Assembly: GCF_003054325.1 (NCBI RefSeq)
Contig: NZ_QBKU01000004.1
Location: 310,001 to 374,000, forward strand
Length of the DNA stretch: 64,000 nt
Direction of reading: 5' to 3'
Origin: Sulfitobacter mediterraneus
Lineage (GTDB): Bacteria; Pseudomonadota; Alphaproteobacteria; Rhodobacterales; Rhodobacteraceae
The notes beneath the pieces are model-generated. The model made no database searches, was not told where the DNA came from, and saw only the letters and a list, made by a program, of their open reading frames with translations. This document shows, in pieces, positions 52,851 to 61,848 of the stretch. The position numbers and the translations under genes were made by a program. The number at the start of each line of letters is the position of its first letter. The stretch's first letter is position 1.

Positions 52851-53726
52851 ATGAAAATTGCCAGTGCCGCCTATCCTTTGGATGTCTTGACGTCCTGGGC
52901 ACAATTTGAAGACAAAATCGAAGCTTGGGTGGCGGACGCTGCGGGGGCAGGGGCCGATTTGCTGGTGTTTCCCGAATATGGCGCGATGGAGTTGGCCACG
53001 CTGGATGGATTGCAGGTTGCCGGTGATCTGGAGGCAAGCCTGTTTTCGGTCTCGGACCGGTTGCCGGATGCGGATGCCTTGCATGTCAAACTGGCGGCCA
53101 CTTATGGCGTGCATATCATCGCAGCCTCCGGTCCGGCGGCAACGGATACCCGCCCGGTGAATCGTGCCCGGCTGATCACGCCCACCGGGCAGATCGGTGT
53201 GCAGGACAAGCAGATCATGACCCGGTTTGAAGGCGAGGTCTGGGATGTGGTGCCGGGCAACAACTTGCAGGTGTTTGACACCGCATTGGGCAAAATCGGC
53301 ATTTTGATCTGCTATGACAGCGAATTTCCTTTGCTGGGCCGCGCCCTGACCGAATGTGATGTGATCGCCGTGCCAAGCGTCACCGAAACGCTGGCCGGAT
53401 ATTGGCGCGTGCGGATCGGATCCATGGCGCGGGCGCTGGAAAATCAATGCGTTACGGCGATGTCCTCAGTTGTTGGTGACGCCGAGTGGTCCGAGGCCTT
53501 GGGCACATCCTTTGGTGCTGGCGGCATCTACGGCCCGCCTGACAACGGCTTTCCCCCTACCGGTGTTCTGGCCGCAGGGGCGCTCAATGACCCGGTTTGG
53601 ACCTATGCTGATGTGGATTTAGATCAAATTGCCAATGTCCGCGCGGATGGCATTGTTTTGAACCGGCGGCACTGGTCCGGGCAGGACGGGCGTGACCATC
53701 CTGCGACAAACGTCTCTTTGCGCTGA
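52851..53726 (+). CDS. Carbon-nitrogen hydrolase (nitrilase superfamily)
   Basis: 291 aa cytosolic amidase-like enzyme. The Glu-Lys-Cys triad is visible: FPEYGAMEL (Glu), QDKQIMTRFE (Lys) and ILICYDSEFP (Cys). The sequence is closer to the amidase branches than to true nitrilases; substrate not predictable. The ATG at 52851 follows AAGGGGAT. It is likely controlled by the divergent LysR gene. infA follows after 81 bases. Confidence 0.92.
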   Translation: MKIASAAYPLDVLTSWAQFEDKIEAWVADAAGAGADLLVFPEYGAMELATLDGLQVAGDLEASLFSVSDRLPDADALHVKLAATYGVHIIAASGPAATDTRPVNRARLITPTGQIGVQDKQIMTRFEGEVWDVVPGNNLQVFDTALGKIGILICYDSEFPLLGRALTECDVIAVPSVTETLAGYWRVRIGSMARALENQCVTAMSSVVGDAEWSEALGTSFGAGGIYGPPDNGFPPTGVLAAGALNDPVWTYADVDLDQIANVRADGIVLNRRHWSGQDGRDHPATNVSLR

Positions 53727-53807
53727 TTGCCCCTTGAAATATTGGCAGAATGCGCCCATTTAAGCCTGCGCCCTCATTTTGGAGGGTATTTTGATCAAGG
53801 AGAGACC

Positions 53808-54026
53808 ATGGCCAAGGAAGATACGCTCGAATTTCCCGGTGTCGTGAAGGAACTCTTGCCTAATGCGACGTTTCGGGTCGAGCTGGAAAACGGCCATGAG
53901 ATCATCGCACATACGGCAGGCAAGATGCGCAAAAACCGCATCCGTGTTCTGGCTGGCGACAAGGTACAGGTGGAAATGACCCCCTATGATTTGACCAAGG
54001 GTCGGATCAACTACCGCTTTAAGTAA
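53808..54026 (+). CDS. infA: Translation initiation factor IF-1
   Basis: 72 aa, the full IF-1 OB fold: [20 protein letters not shown] through KGRINYRF. Binds the A site of the 30S subunit during initiation. AAGGAGAGACC-ATG is a strong ribosome site. Frame upstream of the ATG is not IF-1-like. It leads the core run infA-maf-rng-yacG-tRNA-Phe. The gap to maf contains GGCCGGG/CCCGGCC arms 19 bases apart, too loose to call a terminator. Confidence 0.97.
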   Translation: MAKEDTLEFPGVVKELLPNATFRVELENGHEIIAHTAGKMRKNRIRVLAGDKVQVEMTPYDLTKGRINYRFK

Positions 54027-54145
54027 GACCAAATCGATGGCCGGGACCGCATCATGCAGTTGCACCCGGCCTTGACCCCCTGCAGCGGGCCGGCGGGTGC
54101 AGATGCTGCGGCGATAGCACCATCAGGCAGACGAGGCGCAGACCC

Positions 54146-54724
54146 ATGACATTCATCCTCGGATCAGGAAGTCCGCGCCGCAAGGAATTGCTGGCGCAAA
54201 TCGGCGTGGTTGCTGACGATATTCGCGCCCCTGACATTGACGAAACCCCTGCCAAGGGCGAACTGCCACGGCCCTATTGTGCACGCATGGCGCGCCAGAA
54301 AGCTGCGGCTGTGCCTGCGGATGCCGATGACATCGTGCTGTGCGCCGATACCACAGTGGCCTTGGGCCGCCGCATCCTTGGAAAACCTGATGATGCGGCA
54401 GAGGCAGAGGCGTTTTTGCGCCTGATGTCGGGGCGCCGCCATAAGGTGATCACCGCCGTGGCCGTGAAGCGCGGCGATCAGATCTGGGAACGCGACGTGC
54501 AAAGCATCGTCAAGATGAAATCCCTGTCTGACACTGAGATAAAAGCCTACCTTGCCACCGGTGATTGGCAGGGCAAGGCTGGCGGATATGGTATTCAAGG
54601 GCCAGCGGGGGCGCTGATCCCGTGGATCAGTGGCTCTTTCACCGCAATCGTGGGCTTGCCTCTGGCTGAAACCGCGAATTTGCTGATTGCCGCCGGTTAC
54701 CCGCTTTATGGAGGTGCCTCATGA
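54146..54724 (+). CDS. maf: Maf-family nucleotide pyrophosphatase
   Basis: 192 aa. Hydrolyses non-canonical or m5U/UTP/dTTP-type nucleoside triphosphates. The Maf loop is [16 protein letters not shown], the catalytic Asp is in LCADTTVAL, and [12 protein letters not shown] is the C-terminal signature. The specific subfamily (YhdE- or YceF-like) is not decided. Its stop overlaps the RNase gene as ATGA. Confidence 0.95.
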   Translation: MTFILGSGSPRRKELLAQIGVVADDIRAPDIDETPAKGELPRPYCARMARQKAAAVPADADDIVLCADTTVALGRRILGKPDDAAEAEAFLRLMSGRRHKVITAVAVKRGDQIWERDVQSIVKMKSLSDTEIKAYLATGDWQGKAGGYGIQGPAGALIPWISGSFTAIVGLPLAETANLLIAAGYPLYGGAS

Positions 54725-55743
54725 AGGGCCGCAGTATTATTCTTGATCATTTGGGCACGGCTGAAGCCGCTGCATTGATGGTGGACGGCAAGCTGGACGA
54801 TCTGCTGATCGACAATGATGCGCCGCGCCCCGGCACGATCTATCGTGCCATTGCTGATCGGCCCGTCAAAGGGCAGGGGGGGATGTTTCTGAAAACCCCT
54901 GACGGTTCAGCATTCCTGCGCCAGATCAAAGGGCTGTCCCCCGGCCAGCCAATTATGGTGCAGGTGACGGGATATTCGGAGCCGGGCAAGGCATTGCCGG
55001 TAACGGCAAAGATCCTGTTCAAAAGCCGCTATGCGATTGTCACGCCTGACGCGCCGGGTCTGAACATTTCGCGCAGCATCAAGAAAGAGGACGAACGCGA
55101 CCGCTTGCTTGAGATTGCCCATGAGATTGCCAGTGATGCGCCGCATGGTTTGATCCTCCGGTCCTCTTGCGCGGGGGCGGACAGTGATGAGATTGGCGAA
55201 GATATCTCGGCAATGCTGGATCTGGCGGAAAAGGTGCTGGGCGACACGTCAACCGAGATGGAAGTGCTGTCCGAAGGCGACGGACCGCATATTCTGGCAT
55301 GGCGCGACTGGACCGATCCGGCCGAGGTGGTGACCGACGAAGGCGGGTTTGAAACCCATGGCGTTCTGGACGCGCTGGAGAATGCACGCGGGGCAACCGT
55401 TGGCCTTGGCGGCGGTGCAGCGATGTATGTAGAGCCGACCCGCGCCTTGGTCGCGGTTGATGTGAACACCGGCAATGATGCCTCCCTTGCCGCCGGGGTT
55501 AAGGCGAACATGGCTTGCGCACGTCTGCTGCCGCGCGCGCTGCGGGTGCGGGGATTGGGCGGTCAAATCACGCTGGATCTTGCCCCCATGCCCAAGAAGG
55601 ACCGCCGCACCTTCGAAAGCGCCCTGCGCGCCGCATTTCGCGCCGATACGGTCGAGACGACCTTGGTGGGCTGGACACCGCTTGGCCACTATGAACTGCA
55701 ACGCAAACGCGCCCGTGCGCCGTTGAACGAGGCCTCGTCGTGA
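54721..55743 (+). CDS. rng: Short RNase E/G-family endoribonuclease
   Basis: 340 aa. An S1-like domain occupies about residues 20-110, then the catalytic core. Of the two metal-binding Asp of RNase E, the first is kept in [10 protein letters not shown] and the second in ITLDLAPM. The CPxCxG zinc-link that joins protomers in RNase E and G is absent and the protein stops soon after the second Asp, so it is ~150 residues shorter than RNase G. It may be a second, reduced family member beside a full RNase E elsewhere. GTGA overlap with yacG follows. Confidence 0.9.
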   Translation: MKGRSIILDHLGTAEAAALMVDGKLDDLLIDNDAPRPGTIYRAIADRPVKGQGGMFLKTPDGSAFLRQIKGLSPGQPIMVQVTGYSEPGKALPVTAKILFKSRYAIVTPDAPGLNISRSIKKEDERDRLLEIAHEIASDAPHGLILRSSCAGADSDEIGEDISAMLDLAEKVLGDTSTEMEVLSEGDGPHILAWRDWTDPAEVVTDEGGFETHGVLDALENARGATVGLGGGAAMYVEPTRALVAVDVNTGNDASLAAGVKANMACARLLPRALRVRGLGGQITLDLAPMPKKDRRTFESALRAAFRADTVETTLVGWTPLGHYELQRKRARAPLNEASS

Positions 55744-55931
55744 GCTGCCCGATATGCGCTGAAGACAGCACTGAAAAGTACCGCCCGTTCTGTTCAAGGC
55801 GCTGCGCGGACGTGGATTTATCCAAATGGATGAACGGCAATTACGCCATCCCCTCACGTGACCCCGAGGACATCGAAGCCGCCGCAGATGCCGCCGAAGC
55901 CGCTCAGATCGCAGCACAAAAGCCGCAATAA
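55740..55931 (+). CDS. yacG: DNA gyrase inhibitor / zinc-binding protein YacG
   Basis: 63 aa with a treble-clef zinc site, CPIC...FCSRRC, followed by DLSKWMNGNYAIP, the YacG signature. E. coli YacG binds GyrB and inhibits gyrase. It starts with GTG at 55740, overlapping the RNase stop as GTGA. The tail is acidic and Ala-rich. It is the last gene before tRNA-Phe. Confidence 0.93.
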   Translation: MSCPICAEDSTEKYRPFCSRRCADVDLSKWMNGNYAIPSRDPEDIEAAADAAEAAQIAAQKPQ

Positions 55932-56033
55932 AGCGGAATGGGCGATGGCGTGAAAAAACTTCGCAAAAGAGGCTGGACACCCCCGCCGCAACGCCCTAGA
56001 ACCCGCTCACCCGACCAGTGATTGGTCTCCCGT

Positions 56034-56108
56034 GCCCGGGTAGCTCAGGGGTAGAGCAGTGGATTGAAAATCCTCGTGTCGGTGGTTCGATTCCGCCCCC
56101 GGGCACCA
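56034..56108 (+). tRNA. tRNA-Phe (GAA)
   Basis: Acceptor stem GCCCGGG/CCCGGGC, D-loop AGCTCAGGGGTAGAGC, anticodon GAA in GGATT-GAA-AATCC, T-loop GGTTCGATTCC. The CCA end is encoded (56106-56108). Downstream the base composition and gene content change, and tRNA-Phe genes are common integration targets. Confidence 0.96.
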
Positions 56109-56144
56109 CTTTTGCAGTATCGATTGCAGTCTTCGAGGCTAGGC

Positions 56145-56786
56145 TTGACATCGCTGACTTTTCCTAGTCCAAAACAATCCCATCGCAGAGCAGACTTGGT
56201 TGTACATATCGCTGGTCTGGCCTTGATATTGATTGCCGGTAGTTTACTTGTTTTGAATTCGGTTGGCCGGGTTGAACCTAAGCTGTCTGTAGCCGTGTTT
56301 GTCTACCTTCTGTGTGCTTTGGCGTCTAACCTGGCATCGTTTCTGTACCACTTTTCCCCTTGGCACGATCGGCGCAAGCTGTTGCGGCGGATCGATCATG
56401 CGGCCATTTACCCAAGCATTACAGGTACTTTTACACCCTTCTTCATTCAGGCAAACACCGCTTGGACGATGACGCTCCTCTTGGTCTGCTGGAGCTTAAC
56501 GGTTGTTGCGATCTGGAAGAAGGTCACCGATGCAAACGTCAAATCACGGTGGTCGACAGCATCTTATCTCGGTTTGGGCGCCATTGGTCTCAGCGCGTTG
56601 CCAGATCTGACCAATGTGCCTGCCGAAACTCTTTATTGCGTTCTTGCTGGAGCACTTTGCTATGTTGTTGGTACTGGGTTTTACGCTCGAAAAGCCCTGC
56701 CGTTCCGGTATGCGATTTGGCACGCTTGGGTCAATCTTGGCGGAATATTGATGTTTGTAGGGATTTGGTTGGCACTGCTTGGATAA
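56145..56786 (+). CDS. Hemolysin III / AdipoR-family membrane protein
   Basis: 213 aa, seven predicted membrane helices. Conserved residues of the family are present: SFLYHFSPW, RRIDHAAIYPSITGTFTPF and a C-terminal FRYAIWHAWVNLGG, which supply Ser, Asp and His for a zinc-dependent site. The frame is open back into the tRNA, so the start must lie after 56108; a TTG at 56145 is the best available and has a GAGG ahead of it. Lower G+C and different codon use than the core genes suggest acquisition. Confidence 0.78.
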   Translation: MTSLTFPSPKQSHRRADLVVHIAGLALILIAGSLLVLNSVGRVEPKLSVAVFVYLLCALASNLASFLYHFSPWHDRRKLLRRIDHAAIYPSITGTFTPFFIQANTAWTMTLLLVCWSLTVVAIWKKVTDANVKSRWSTASYLGLGAIGLSALPDLTNVPAETLYCVLAGALCYVVGTGFYARKALPFRYAIWHAWVNLGGILMFVGIWLALLG

Positions 56787-56855
56787 TGACAGATGCTTGA
56801 TGCAAACAAGTGCGTATTTCGGCCCAAACCGGTCACTCAACTATAGATCAGAATG

Positions 56856-56885
56856 CTGCAGTCGCAGCCCGCTTTCCGGACATTC
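56856..56885. repeat. Degenerate 30-bp intergenic element, copy A
   Basis: Begins CTGCAGTCGCAG and ends CTTTCCGGACATTC. It lies between the hemolysin III-like gene and the AraC gene. Related copies are at 59053-59082 and 61792-61819; none was seen before the tRNA. Confidence 0.5.
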
Positions 56886-56913
56886 ACCACGAGCCTGAAG
56901 TGGCAGTGGCACC

Positions 56914-57804
56914 TTAGTTCAGTCGTTCTGATACCTGTGCCGCGTTGCTCCATTGCCGGGGCGACTGGCCGTACATCCGCTTAAACTCGCGGCTGAATTG
57001 AGAGGAGCTTTGATAGCCTACATCCCATGCCGCCTCCGACACGGGCTTTCCTTCGGCGATCTTCATTGCGGCGTGGTTCAGCCGCATGGATTTCACGAAC
57101 TGTATCGGGGACATTGTCGTGGCTTCTTTAAACCGCCGATGAAAGACAGCGCGGCTCATGCCGACGTGCTCGGCCATATTGTCGATAGTGACCTGCTCGT
57201 TCAGGTGGGTCGAGACGTAATCGATGGTGCGCGCGATTTCGTTGCCGACGCCAAAAGCCCGTCTTGCGGCGACCCCGGCCTCGCCCATGAGCACCGCGTA
57301 ACATAACTCTCGTAGTCGCCCCTGTCCAAGTACTTCCTGATCAACCGGATTGTCGAGCAGTTCGAGAAGCCGCAGCAGTGCCTGCGTGAAACCACCATCC
57401 CAAGACGCCAATGCCAAAGCCGATGGCGCGCCGTCCCGCAATTGTTTGTTGCCACCGGCGGCGGTCTCGATCTCCATGGTGAGCTCCCGCATCATTCGTG
57501 GCTCCAGCGCAATCACGACGCCAAGCAGAGGATCGTCATTTGAAGCCAAAGGCGTGCCCGCCTCCACCGGTAAAGTCATGGGGCACAGCAGGTATTTGTC
57601 GCTGCCATAGACGTGGTGCTCACCGTCCAGAACAGCTTCCTTGGTGCCACTGAGAATGGCCACCACCGTGGGCTCGTAGACAGCAGGCACGCAGGGCATG
57701 GCCTCGGTCACCCGGAAAAGCTGGACGCCTTTCAACGCGGTATCGACGAGGCCCGTCTCTGGCAGACGGCGCTCGATAAGGTTTTTTATTTGGTCTTTGC
57801 TCAT
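56914..57804 (-). CDS. AraC-family transcriptional regulator
   Basis: 296 aa from the ATG at 57804. An N-terminal cupin-like ligand domain of the AraC_N type (about residues 20-170) precedes the two-helix-turn-helix domain (TIDNMAEHVGMSRAVFHRRFKE and SEAAWDVGYQSSSQFSREFKRMYG). It is divergent from a short-chain dehydrogenase gene, its likely target. The inducer is unknown; in related pairs it is often an aldehyde or ketone. Confidence 0.92.
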   Translation of the reverse strand: MSKDQIKNLIERRLPETGLVDTALKGVQLFRVTEAMPCVPAVYEPTVVAILSGTKEAVLDGEHHVYGSDKYLLCPMTLPVEAGTPLASNDDPLLGVVIALEPRMMRELTMEIETAAGGNKQLRDGAPSALALASWDGGFTQALLRLLELLDNPVDQEVLGQGRLRELCYAVLMGEAGVAARRAFGVGNEIARTIDYVSTHLNEQVTIDNMAEHVGMSRAVFHRRFKEATTMSPIQFVKSMRLNHAAMKIAEGKPVSEAAWDVGYQSSSQFSREFKRMYGQSPRQWSNAAQVSERLN

Positions 57805-57965
57805 GCAACCTAGCTGGCAGAGGGCTTTCCTCTTTGCAATGGGGTTGAGACGATTGGGCAAGTAATCGAGAGGATATCGCCTGTTTCTGCACCCTGCCGG
57901 GTTCTATCTGTGCTTTCAGACAATGAAATCGCAAACGGCCAGCCTGCGCTGGTAGGAGACAGAAC

Positions 57966-58919
57966 ATGGCAGATACGACATTCGGACCCAAAGGCTGGAC
58001 ACCCGAGCGCCTCGGGGATCAGTCAGGCAAGACCTACATCATCACCGGCGCCAACGCTGGCGCAGGTTTTCAAGCCACGCGCATTCTTCTGAAAAAGAAC
58101 GCCAAGGTGGTGATGCTCAACCGCTCAGCCGAGAAATCCGAGGCGGCCATCGCAGATCTGAAACAGGAATTCGGCGCGAAAGCTGACGTGAGCTTCATCC
58201 GCATGGACCTGTCCGTCCTGGACAGCGTGCGCGAGGCCGCAGAAGAGGTTCTGAAAACGGTGCCTCAGGTCGACGCGCTGATCAATAACGCGGCCATCGC
58301 GCAGGTGCCGACGCGCAAGCTGACCGTCGACGGTTTCGAAAGCCAGCTTGGCACCAACCACTACGGGCATTTTCTGCTCAATGGTCTGCTTTTTGACCGC
58401 ATCGCTGAAAGCAAAGGCCGGATCGTGGTTGTGGCCAGCCTCGGCTACAACATGGGTCTCAAGACCATCAAGTTCGACGACATGAACTGGGACGAAGGCT
58501 ACGGCGCAAACACCGCCTATTCGCAGAGCAAGCTGGCGCAAATGATGTTTGCTTACGAGCTGCAGGACCGGCTGGCCGCTGCAGGGCGCAGAGAAGTCCA
58601 GGTCTTCGTCTGTCATCCAGGCTCGTCAGCCACATCGCTGATCACCACCAGCGGAAGCCGGAAAATGCGTTTCATCTGGTGGCTAATGACCAAGACGCCG
58701 ATGGTCCAGACTGCGGAACAAGGCTCATACCCTGAGGTTATTTGCGCGACCGAAGAGTCCCTGACCGAGCAACGCGCCCTCTACGGTCCAACGGGCCGGA
58801 TGGAAGCGGTTGGCCCGGTCGGCAAGGGCACACTGAACGCTCACGCCCATGACAAGGCTGTCATGACACGTCTTTGGGACGAGTCCGAAAAAGCCGTCGG
58901 GTTCGAGTGGAAACTCTGA
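57966..58919 (+). CDS. Short-chain dehydrogenase/reductase
   Basis: 317 aa. NAD(P) loop TGANAGAG, NNAA motif, and the catalytic YSQSK, with a Ser before it in VVVASLGYN. The size, with an extended C-terminus, resembles retinol-dehydrogenase-like SDRs of bacteria. AGGAGA precedes the ATG at 57966. It is divergent from the AraC gene and followed by about 490 bases without a gene. Confidence 0.92.
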   Translation: MADTTFGPKGWTPERLGDQSGKTYIITGANAGAGFQATRILLKKNAKVVMLNRSAEKSEAAIADLKQEFGAKADVSFIRMDLSVLDSVREAAEEVLKTVPQVDALINNAAIAQVPTRKLTVDGFESQLGTNHYGHFLLNGLLFDRIAESKGRIVVVASLGYNMGLKTIKFDDMNWDEGYGANTAYSQSKLAQMMFAYELQDRLAAAGRREVQVFVCHPGSSATSLITTSGSRKMRFIWWLMTKTPMVQTAEQGSYPEVICATEESLTEQRALYGPTGRMEAVGPVGKGTLNAHAHDKAVMTRLWDESEKAVGFEWKL

Positions 58920-59407
58920 CCCCAGTGCCGCCGCCACCGGCAAGCAGCTTTAGACCGGTTCAGCGCAAAGGGCGCGGCAACGTAACTGCAACGCAAAGTA
59001 GGGTCGCTATTGAAAGCGGCCCATTGTCGACTTTGAGCACCCAGTTCGGATGCTGCGGTCGTAGTTCACAATGGAGACATTCGCTGCGGGAGCGCAATAC
59101 ACCAGCACCGGGAGATCAGGAAATCGGGCCTTTGCCGCTGGGGTACCCAGAGCTGCTCTTAGACAGGGAAGCAAGAACGGTCGTTTTTTTCTAACTGGAA
59201 ACCTTAGGCGAGCATTGACAACGAAATATCAAAGCCAGAAAGATCTGGTCGATTTTTCCGTCAACAAAAAATGCATCCCCTGATCGGAATATGAAATAAA
59301 TCGCTATGTGCCGAAACGTCTTCGGCGTTAAGTTCTCTAAACACCAAAGCTGACCGAAGCCTTTGTTATTGTCATAGGTTTCGGCCAGCCATTGCGACAC
59401 CTTTCGT
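58920..59407. other. Gene-free interval after the SDR gene
   Basis: 488 bases with no credible coding frame: the open frames lack ribosome sites and family-like sequence. It contains copy B of the 30-bp element (59053-59082). The A/T-rich part after 59190 may be remains of mobile or degraded DNA, but no recognisable transposase motif is left. Confidence 0.6.
59053..59082. repeat. Degenerate 30-bp intergenic element, copy B
   Basis: Begins CTGCGGTCGTAG and ends GAGACATTC, the same length as copy A, with the middle third diverged. Confidence 0.5.
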
Positions 59408-59716
59408 TCAATCGGCAACTTCGCCGATGAGCATCTTGGGATCTCCGCTGAAGAAGTTTGGAATGTCCTGCAACGCCGGTCCCGCAGCGGCCATTGCTGC
59501 ATCCAACGCCGCCTGATCCCCAAAGGTCATGGTCGCAATGGCATGATATCCTGCGGGTGTTTCTGGGCCACCTGCCAAACCTCTGGTGATCAGCGTTTGT
59601 TGAATATGAGGGCCCATATGTTCGGTAACGATGGGCATATGTGTTGACGCGTAATAGGCATGATCGAACGTCGTGCCATTTTCTGTTGTGTATAAAACCT
59701 GCAGTGAAAGCGTCAT
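59408..59716 (-). CDS. EthD-family small protein
   Basis: 102 aa. The ferredoxin-like EthD fold is suggested by LQVLYTTENGTTFDHAYYASTHMPIV at the N-terminus, with the conserved HMP, and a C-terminal FFSGDPKMLIGEV. EthD-like proteins include monooxygenase partners and small stress proteins; the function here is unknown. No redox partner is adjacent. The gap 59717-59972 upstream holds no gene. Confidence 0.82.
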   Translation of the reverse strand: MTLSLQVLYTTENGTTFDHAYYASTHMPIVTEHMGPHIQQTLITRGLAGGPETPAGYHAIATMTFGDQAALDAAMAAAGPALQDIPNFFSGDPKMLIGEVAD

Positions 59717-59972
59717 TGTTTTCTCCCGTCTGCCAGCGCCAGTGATTGGGCCAGTCATGAGACGCTACCCCTCAATGCAGGCACTTCCAAGCGTGATCAC
59801 AGTACCTATGGTGGATGCAGGTGCCATTAACGGGCCAAACCTCGGGCGGGACGACAGGTAAAGAAAGACCTGTTACATCGACTGATGTGCCCCTATCATC
59901 TGCTTACGAGCCATTGGCCGCCTGGCGTTCCGGTCGAACATTCTGTCTGAACCCAGAGCGGAGACTTGCGAT

Positions 59973-60266
59973 ATGTCGAACGAGATATCACGAAAGAGGG
60001 CAGATTTGCCGTCCTTGCTTTTCGGAGATGGCACACCGCACAAAGCGGCCGTAACGGCTCTTATCGTTGGCACCCTGCTGACGGCCATCAATCATGGAGA
60101 TGTCCTCCTGGCTGGGCGCTTCCCACCGTTGCTCAAAGTGCTACTGACATATTGTGTCCCCTATTGCGTCACGACCTGGGGCGCTGTGACGGGTAAAATT
60201 GCGCAAACAGAGCGGCAGTACAGAGAACAAGACAACACTGCCCAACTTAACGGGCACACGTCATGA
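59973..60266 (+). CDS. nrtS: NrtS-like nitrate/nitrite transport protein
   Basis: 97 aa with two predicted membrane helices. TALIVGTLLTAINHGDVLLAG and LLTYCVPYCVTTWGAVTGK match the NrtS family, small membrane proteins shown in cyanobacteria to take up nitrate and nitrite. A GGAG ribosome site precedes the ATG. The stop overlaps the start of a class III cyclase gene as ATGA, so transporter and cyclase are made in a coupled way. Confidence 0.85.
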   Translation: MSNEISRKRADLPSLLFGDGTPHKAAVTALIVGTLLTAINHGDVLLAGRFPPLLKVLLTYCVPYCVTTWGAVTGKIAQTERQYREQDNTAQLNGHTS

Positions 60267-61549
60267 ATGCTGAGCAGTTTTTCAATCAGAAAACTATTCT
60301 GGGCCTTAGTTTCTTCAACTTCGAGAATGCCATCACAGCCGCGTATTTTGCCACTAAAGACCTCGAAATTCGACGCGTGAACGAGAATTTCCGCGTCTTT
60401 TTTCCTGAATTGGGCGACGCCACAGATACATCCATGCTGGATGTGCTGGAGCGTCTGGGCCTGCCGGGCAAGCAGATTGATCTATACAGAACGGGCCTGG
60501 AGAAAGATGGGTCCGTGCTCTTGCCGCATGTTCAGGTCTCGGTCGAAGGCGAGGATCGCGTGTTCTCCTTGCTGTCCACATACACACAGAATAACGATTT
60601 TTCCTACCTCAATGGTGTTCAAGGCCAGTTTGTCGACCGGACCGCTGAATGGTCGCTGCGGCGCGAACGCGAGGACTTGCTTGAGCAGAAAATTCGCGAC
60701 CGAGAGATTATAGAAAAAAAGAGCCAGCAGCTTGAGACATTGGCAAATCGGCTCGCCAAGTACCTGTCTCCGCAGATCTATAACAGTATTTTCTCCGAGA
60801 CAGAGGATGCGGCCAAAACGCATGCGCGCAAAAACCTGACAATCTTCTTTTCCGATATCGTGCAGTTCACCGATCTGAGCGACACAATGGAGCCCGAACG
60901 TCTGGCAACCGTGATCAATTCATATCTGTCGGAAATGACAAACATCGCCATCGAGTGCGGTGGCACTATCGACAAGTTCATCGGCGACGCGATCTTGGTC
61001 TTCTTTGGAGACCCGGAAACCCAAGGGGATGCAGAGGATGCCCTGCAGTGTGTCGAAATGGCGGTAAGGATGCAAGAACGGGTCGAACAGTTGCAAAGTT
61101 TCTGGAAGAAAAATGGTGTTGCCAACGGACTGCGCGTCAGGATGGGCATTGCCACGGGGTATTGTACCGTCGGAAATTTTGGCTCGGATCAGCGGCTTGA
61201 CTACACCGTTTTGGGTAGCCCAGTAAACTTGGCTGCACGACTTCAGGGATTGGCCAATCCAAAGAGAATAGTCATGGACCAGAACACGGTTTCACTGGTC
61301 GAAGCACATGTGAAAGTCGAAGACAAAGGTGAGTTTATTCCACGCGGCTTCAAACGACCTGTTCAATACTTCGAGCTTTCGGAATATGTGGCATCCAAAG
61401 ACCGGACCTCAGGCAGGCAGTTGTCTCACACCGGTCAACGTGTCGAGGTCAATATCATCGATAGCTCAGATATTCGCAGCGCTATTGAAGAATTGCGTGA
61501 AATCCAGGCTCGCTTTCAAACCCAATTAGACGATTCTAGCGATCGCTAA
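60263..61549 (+). CDS. Class III adenylate/guanylate cyclase with N-terminal PAS-like domain
   Basis: 428 aa, soluble. Residues about 15-130 look like a PAS-type sensor, followed by a short coiled coil (about 130-165, RREREDLLEQK) and the cyclase domain (about 190-370). Metal Asp residues are in FFSDIVQFTDLS and FIGDAILVFFGDP; the purine-selecting Lys is in TIDKFIGD; the transition-state Asn and Arg are in LGSPVNLAARL. Thr in DYTVLG at the second base-selecting position suggests the class IIIb adenylate type. It is coupled to nrtS. Confidence 0.92.
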   Translation: MNAEQFFNQKTILGLSFFNFENAITAAYFATKDLEIRRVNENFRVFFPELGDATDTSMLDVLERLGLPGKQIDLYRTGLEKDGSVLLPHVQVSVEGEDRVFSLLSTYTQNNDFSYLNGVQGQFVDRTAEWSLRREREDLLEQKIRDREIIEKKSQQLETLANRLAKYLSPQIYNSIFSETEDAAKTHARKNLTIFFSDIVQFTDLSDTMEPERLATVINSYLSEMTNIAIECGGTIDKFIGDAILVFFGDPETQGDAEDALQCVEMAVRMQERVEQLQSFWKKNGVANGLRVRMGIATGYCTVGNFGSDQRLDYTVLGSPVNLAARLQGLANPKRIVMDQNTVSLVEAHVKVEDKGEFIPRGFKRPVQYFELSEYVASKDRTSGRQLSHTGQRVEVNIIDSSDIRSAIEELREIQARFQTQLDDSSDR

Positions 61550-61848
61550 GGGTCAGGACACCCCAAGTCGCGATAACTTTGCCAAAAGTGCACAGCCTTG
61601 GGACGTTATGGATCCGACCCTGCCAAAATCCGATGCGATGCCCGGATAGAAAGCCTGTGCCGCGAAGGTTGCGCCGCCTTCAAGGGCGGCCCCTTGCAGA
61701 CCTCCAACAATGGTCGTCAATGCTGCGGTGAGGCCCGTCATTCCGAACTTTCTCTGCAGGTGCAAAATCGGGCCAACAGTGAACTGGTAGTCTGCGGACA
61801 AAGCGACCTTTCCACATTAGTTTCTGGAGGTCTGCTTTGGACTTTTGT
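61550..61848. other. Gene-free interval, possible remnant
   Basis: 299 bases between convergent genes. An 82-codon frame on the minus strand (61553-61801) has no ribosome site and no family match that I can name. Copy C of the 30-bp element (61792-61819) lies inside it, which argues that the frame is not a working gene. Confidence 0.55.
61792..61819. repeat. Degenerate 30-bp intergenic element, copy C
   Basis: Begins CTGCGGACAAAGC and ends CCTTTCCACATTA; aligns with copy A with a two-base gap. Confidence 0.42.

Noticed and set aside
54027-54145. Terminator between infA and maf
   Set aside because: The GGCCGGG/CCCGGCC arms are 19 bases apart and no T tract follows.
56064-56144. Start of the hemolysin III-like gene inside tRNA-Phe
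   Set aside because: The ATG at 56064 lies in the tRNA anticodon arm, so codons before about 56109 cannot belong to the mature gene. A downstream TTG was used.
59191-59523. 110-codon minus-strand frame upstream of the EthD gene
   Set aside because: It overlaps the EthD-like gene in another frame and lacks a start signal; its sequence does not match a known transposase or other family.
61553-61801. 82-codon minus-strand frame
   Set aside because: No ribosome site, no nameable family, and it contains a copy of the dispersed 30-bp element.
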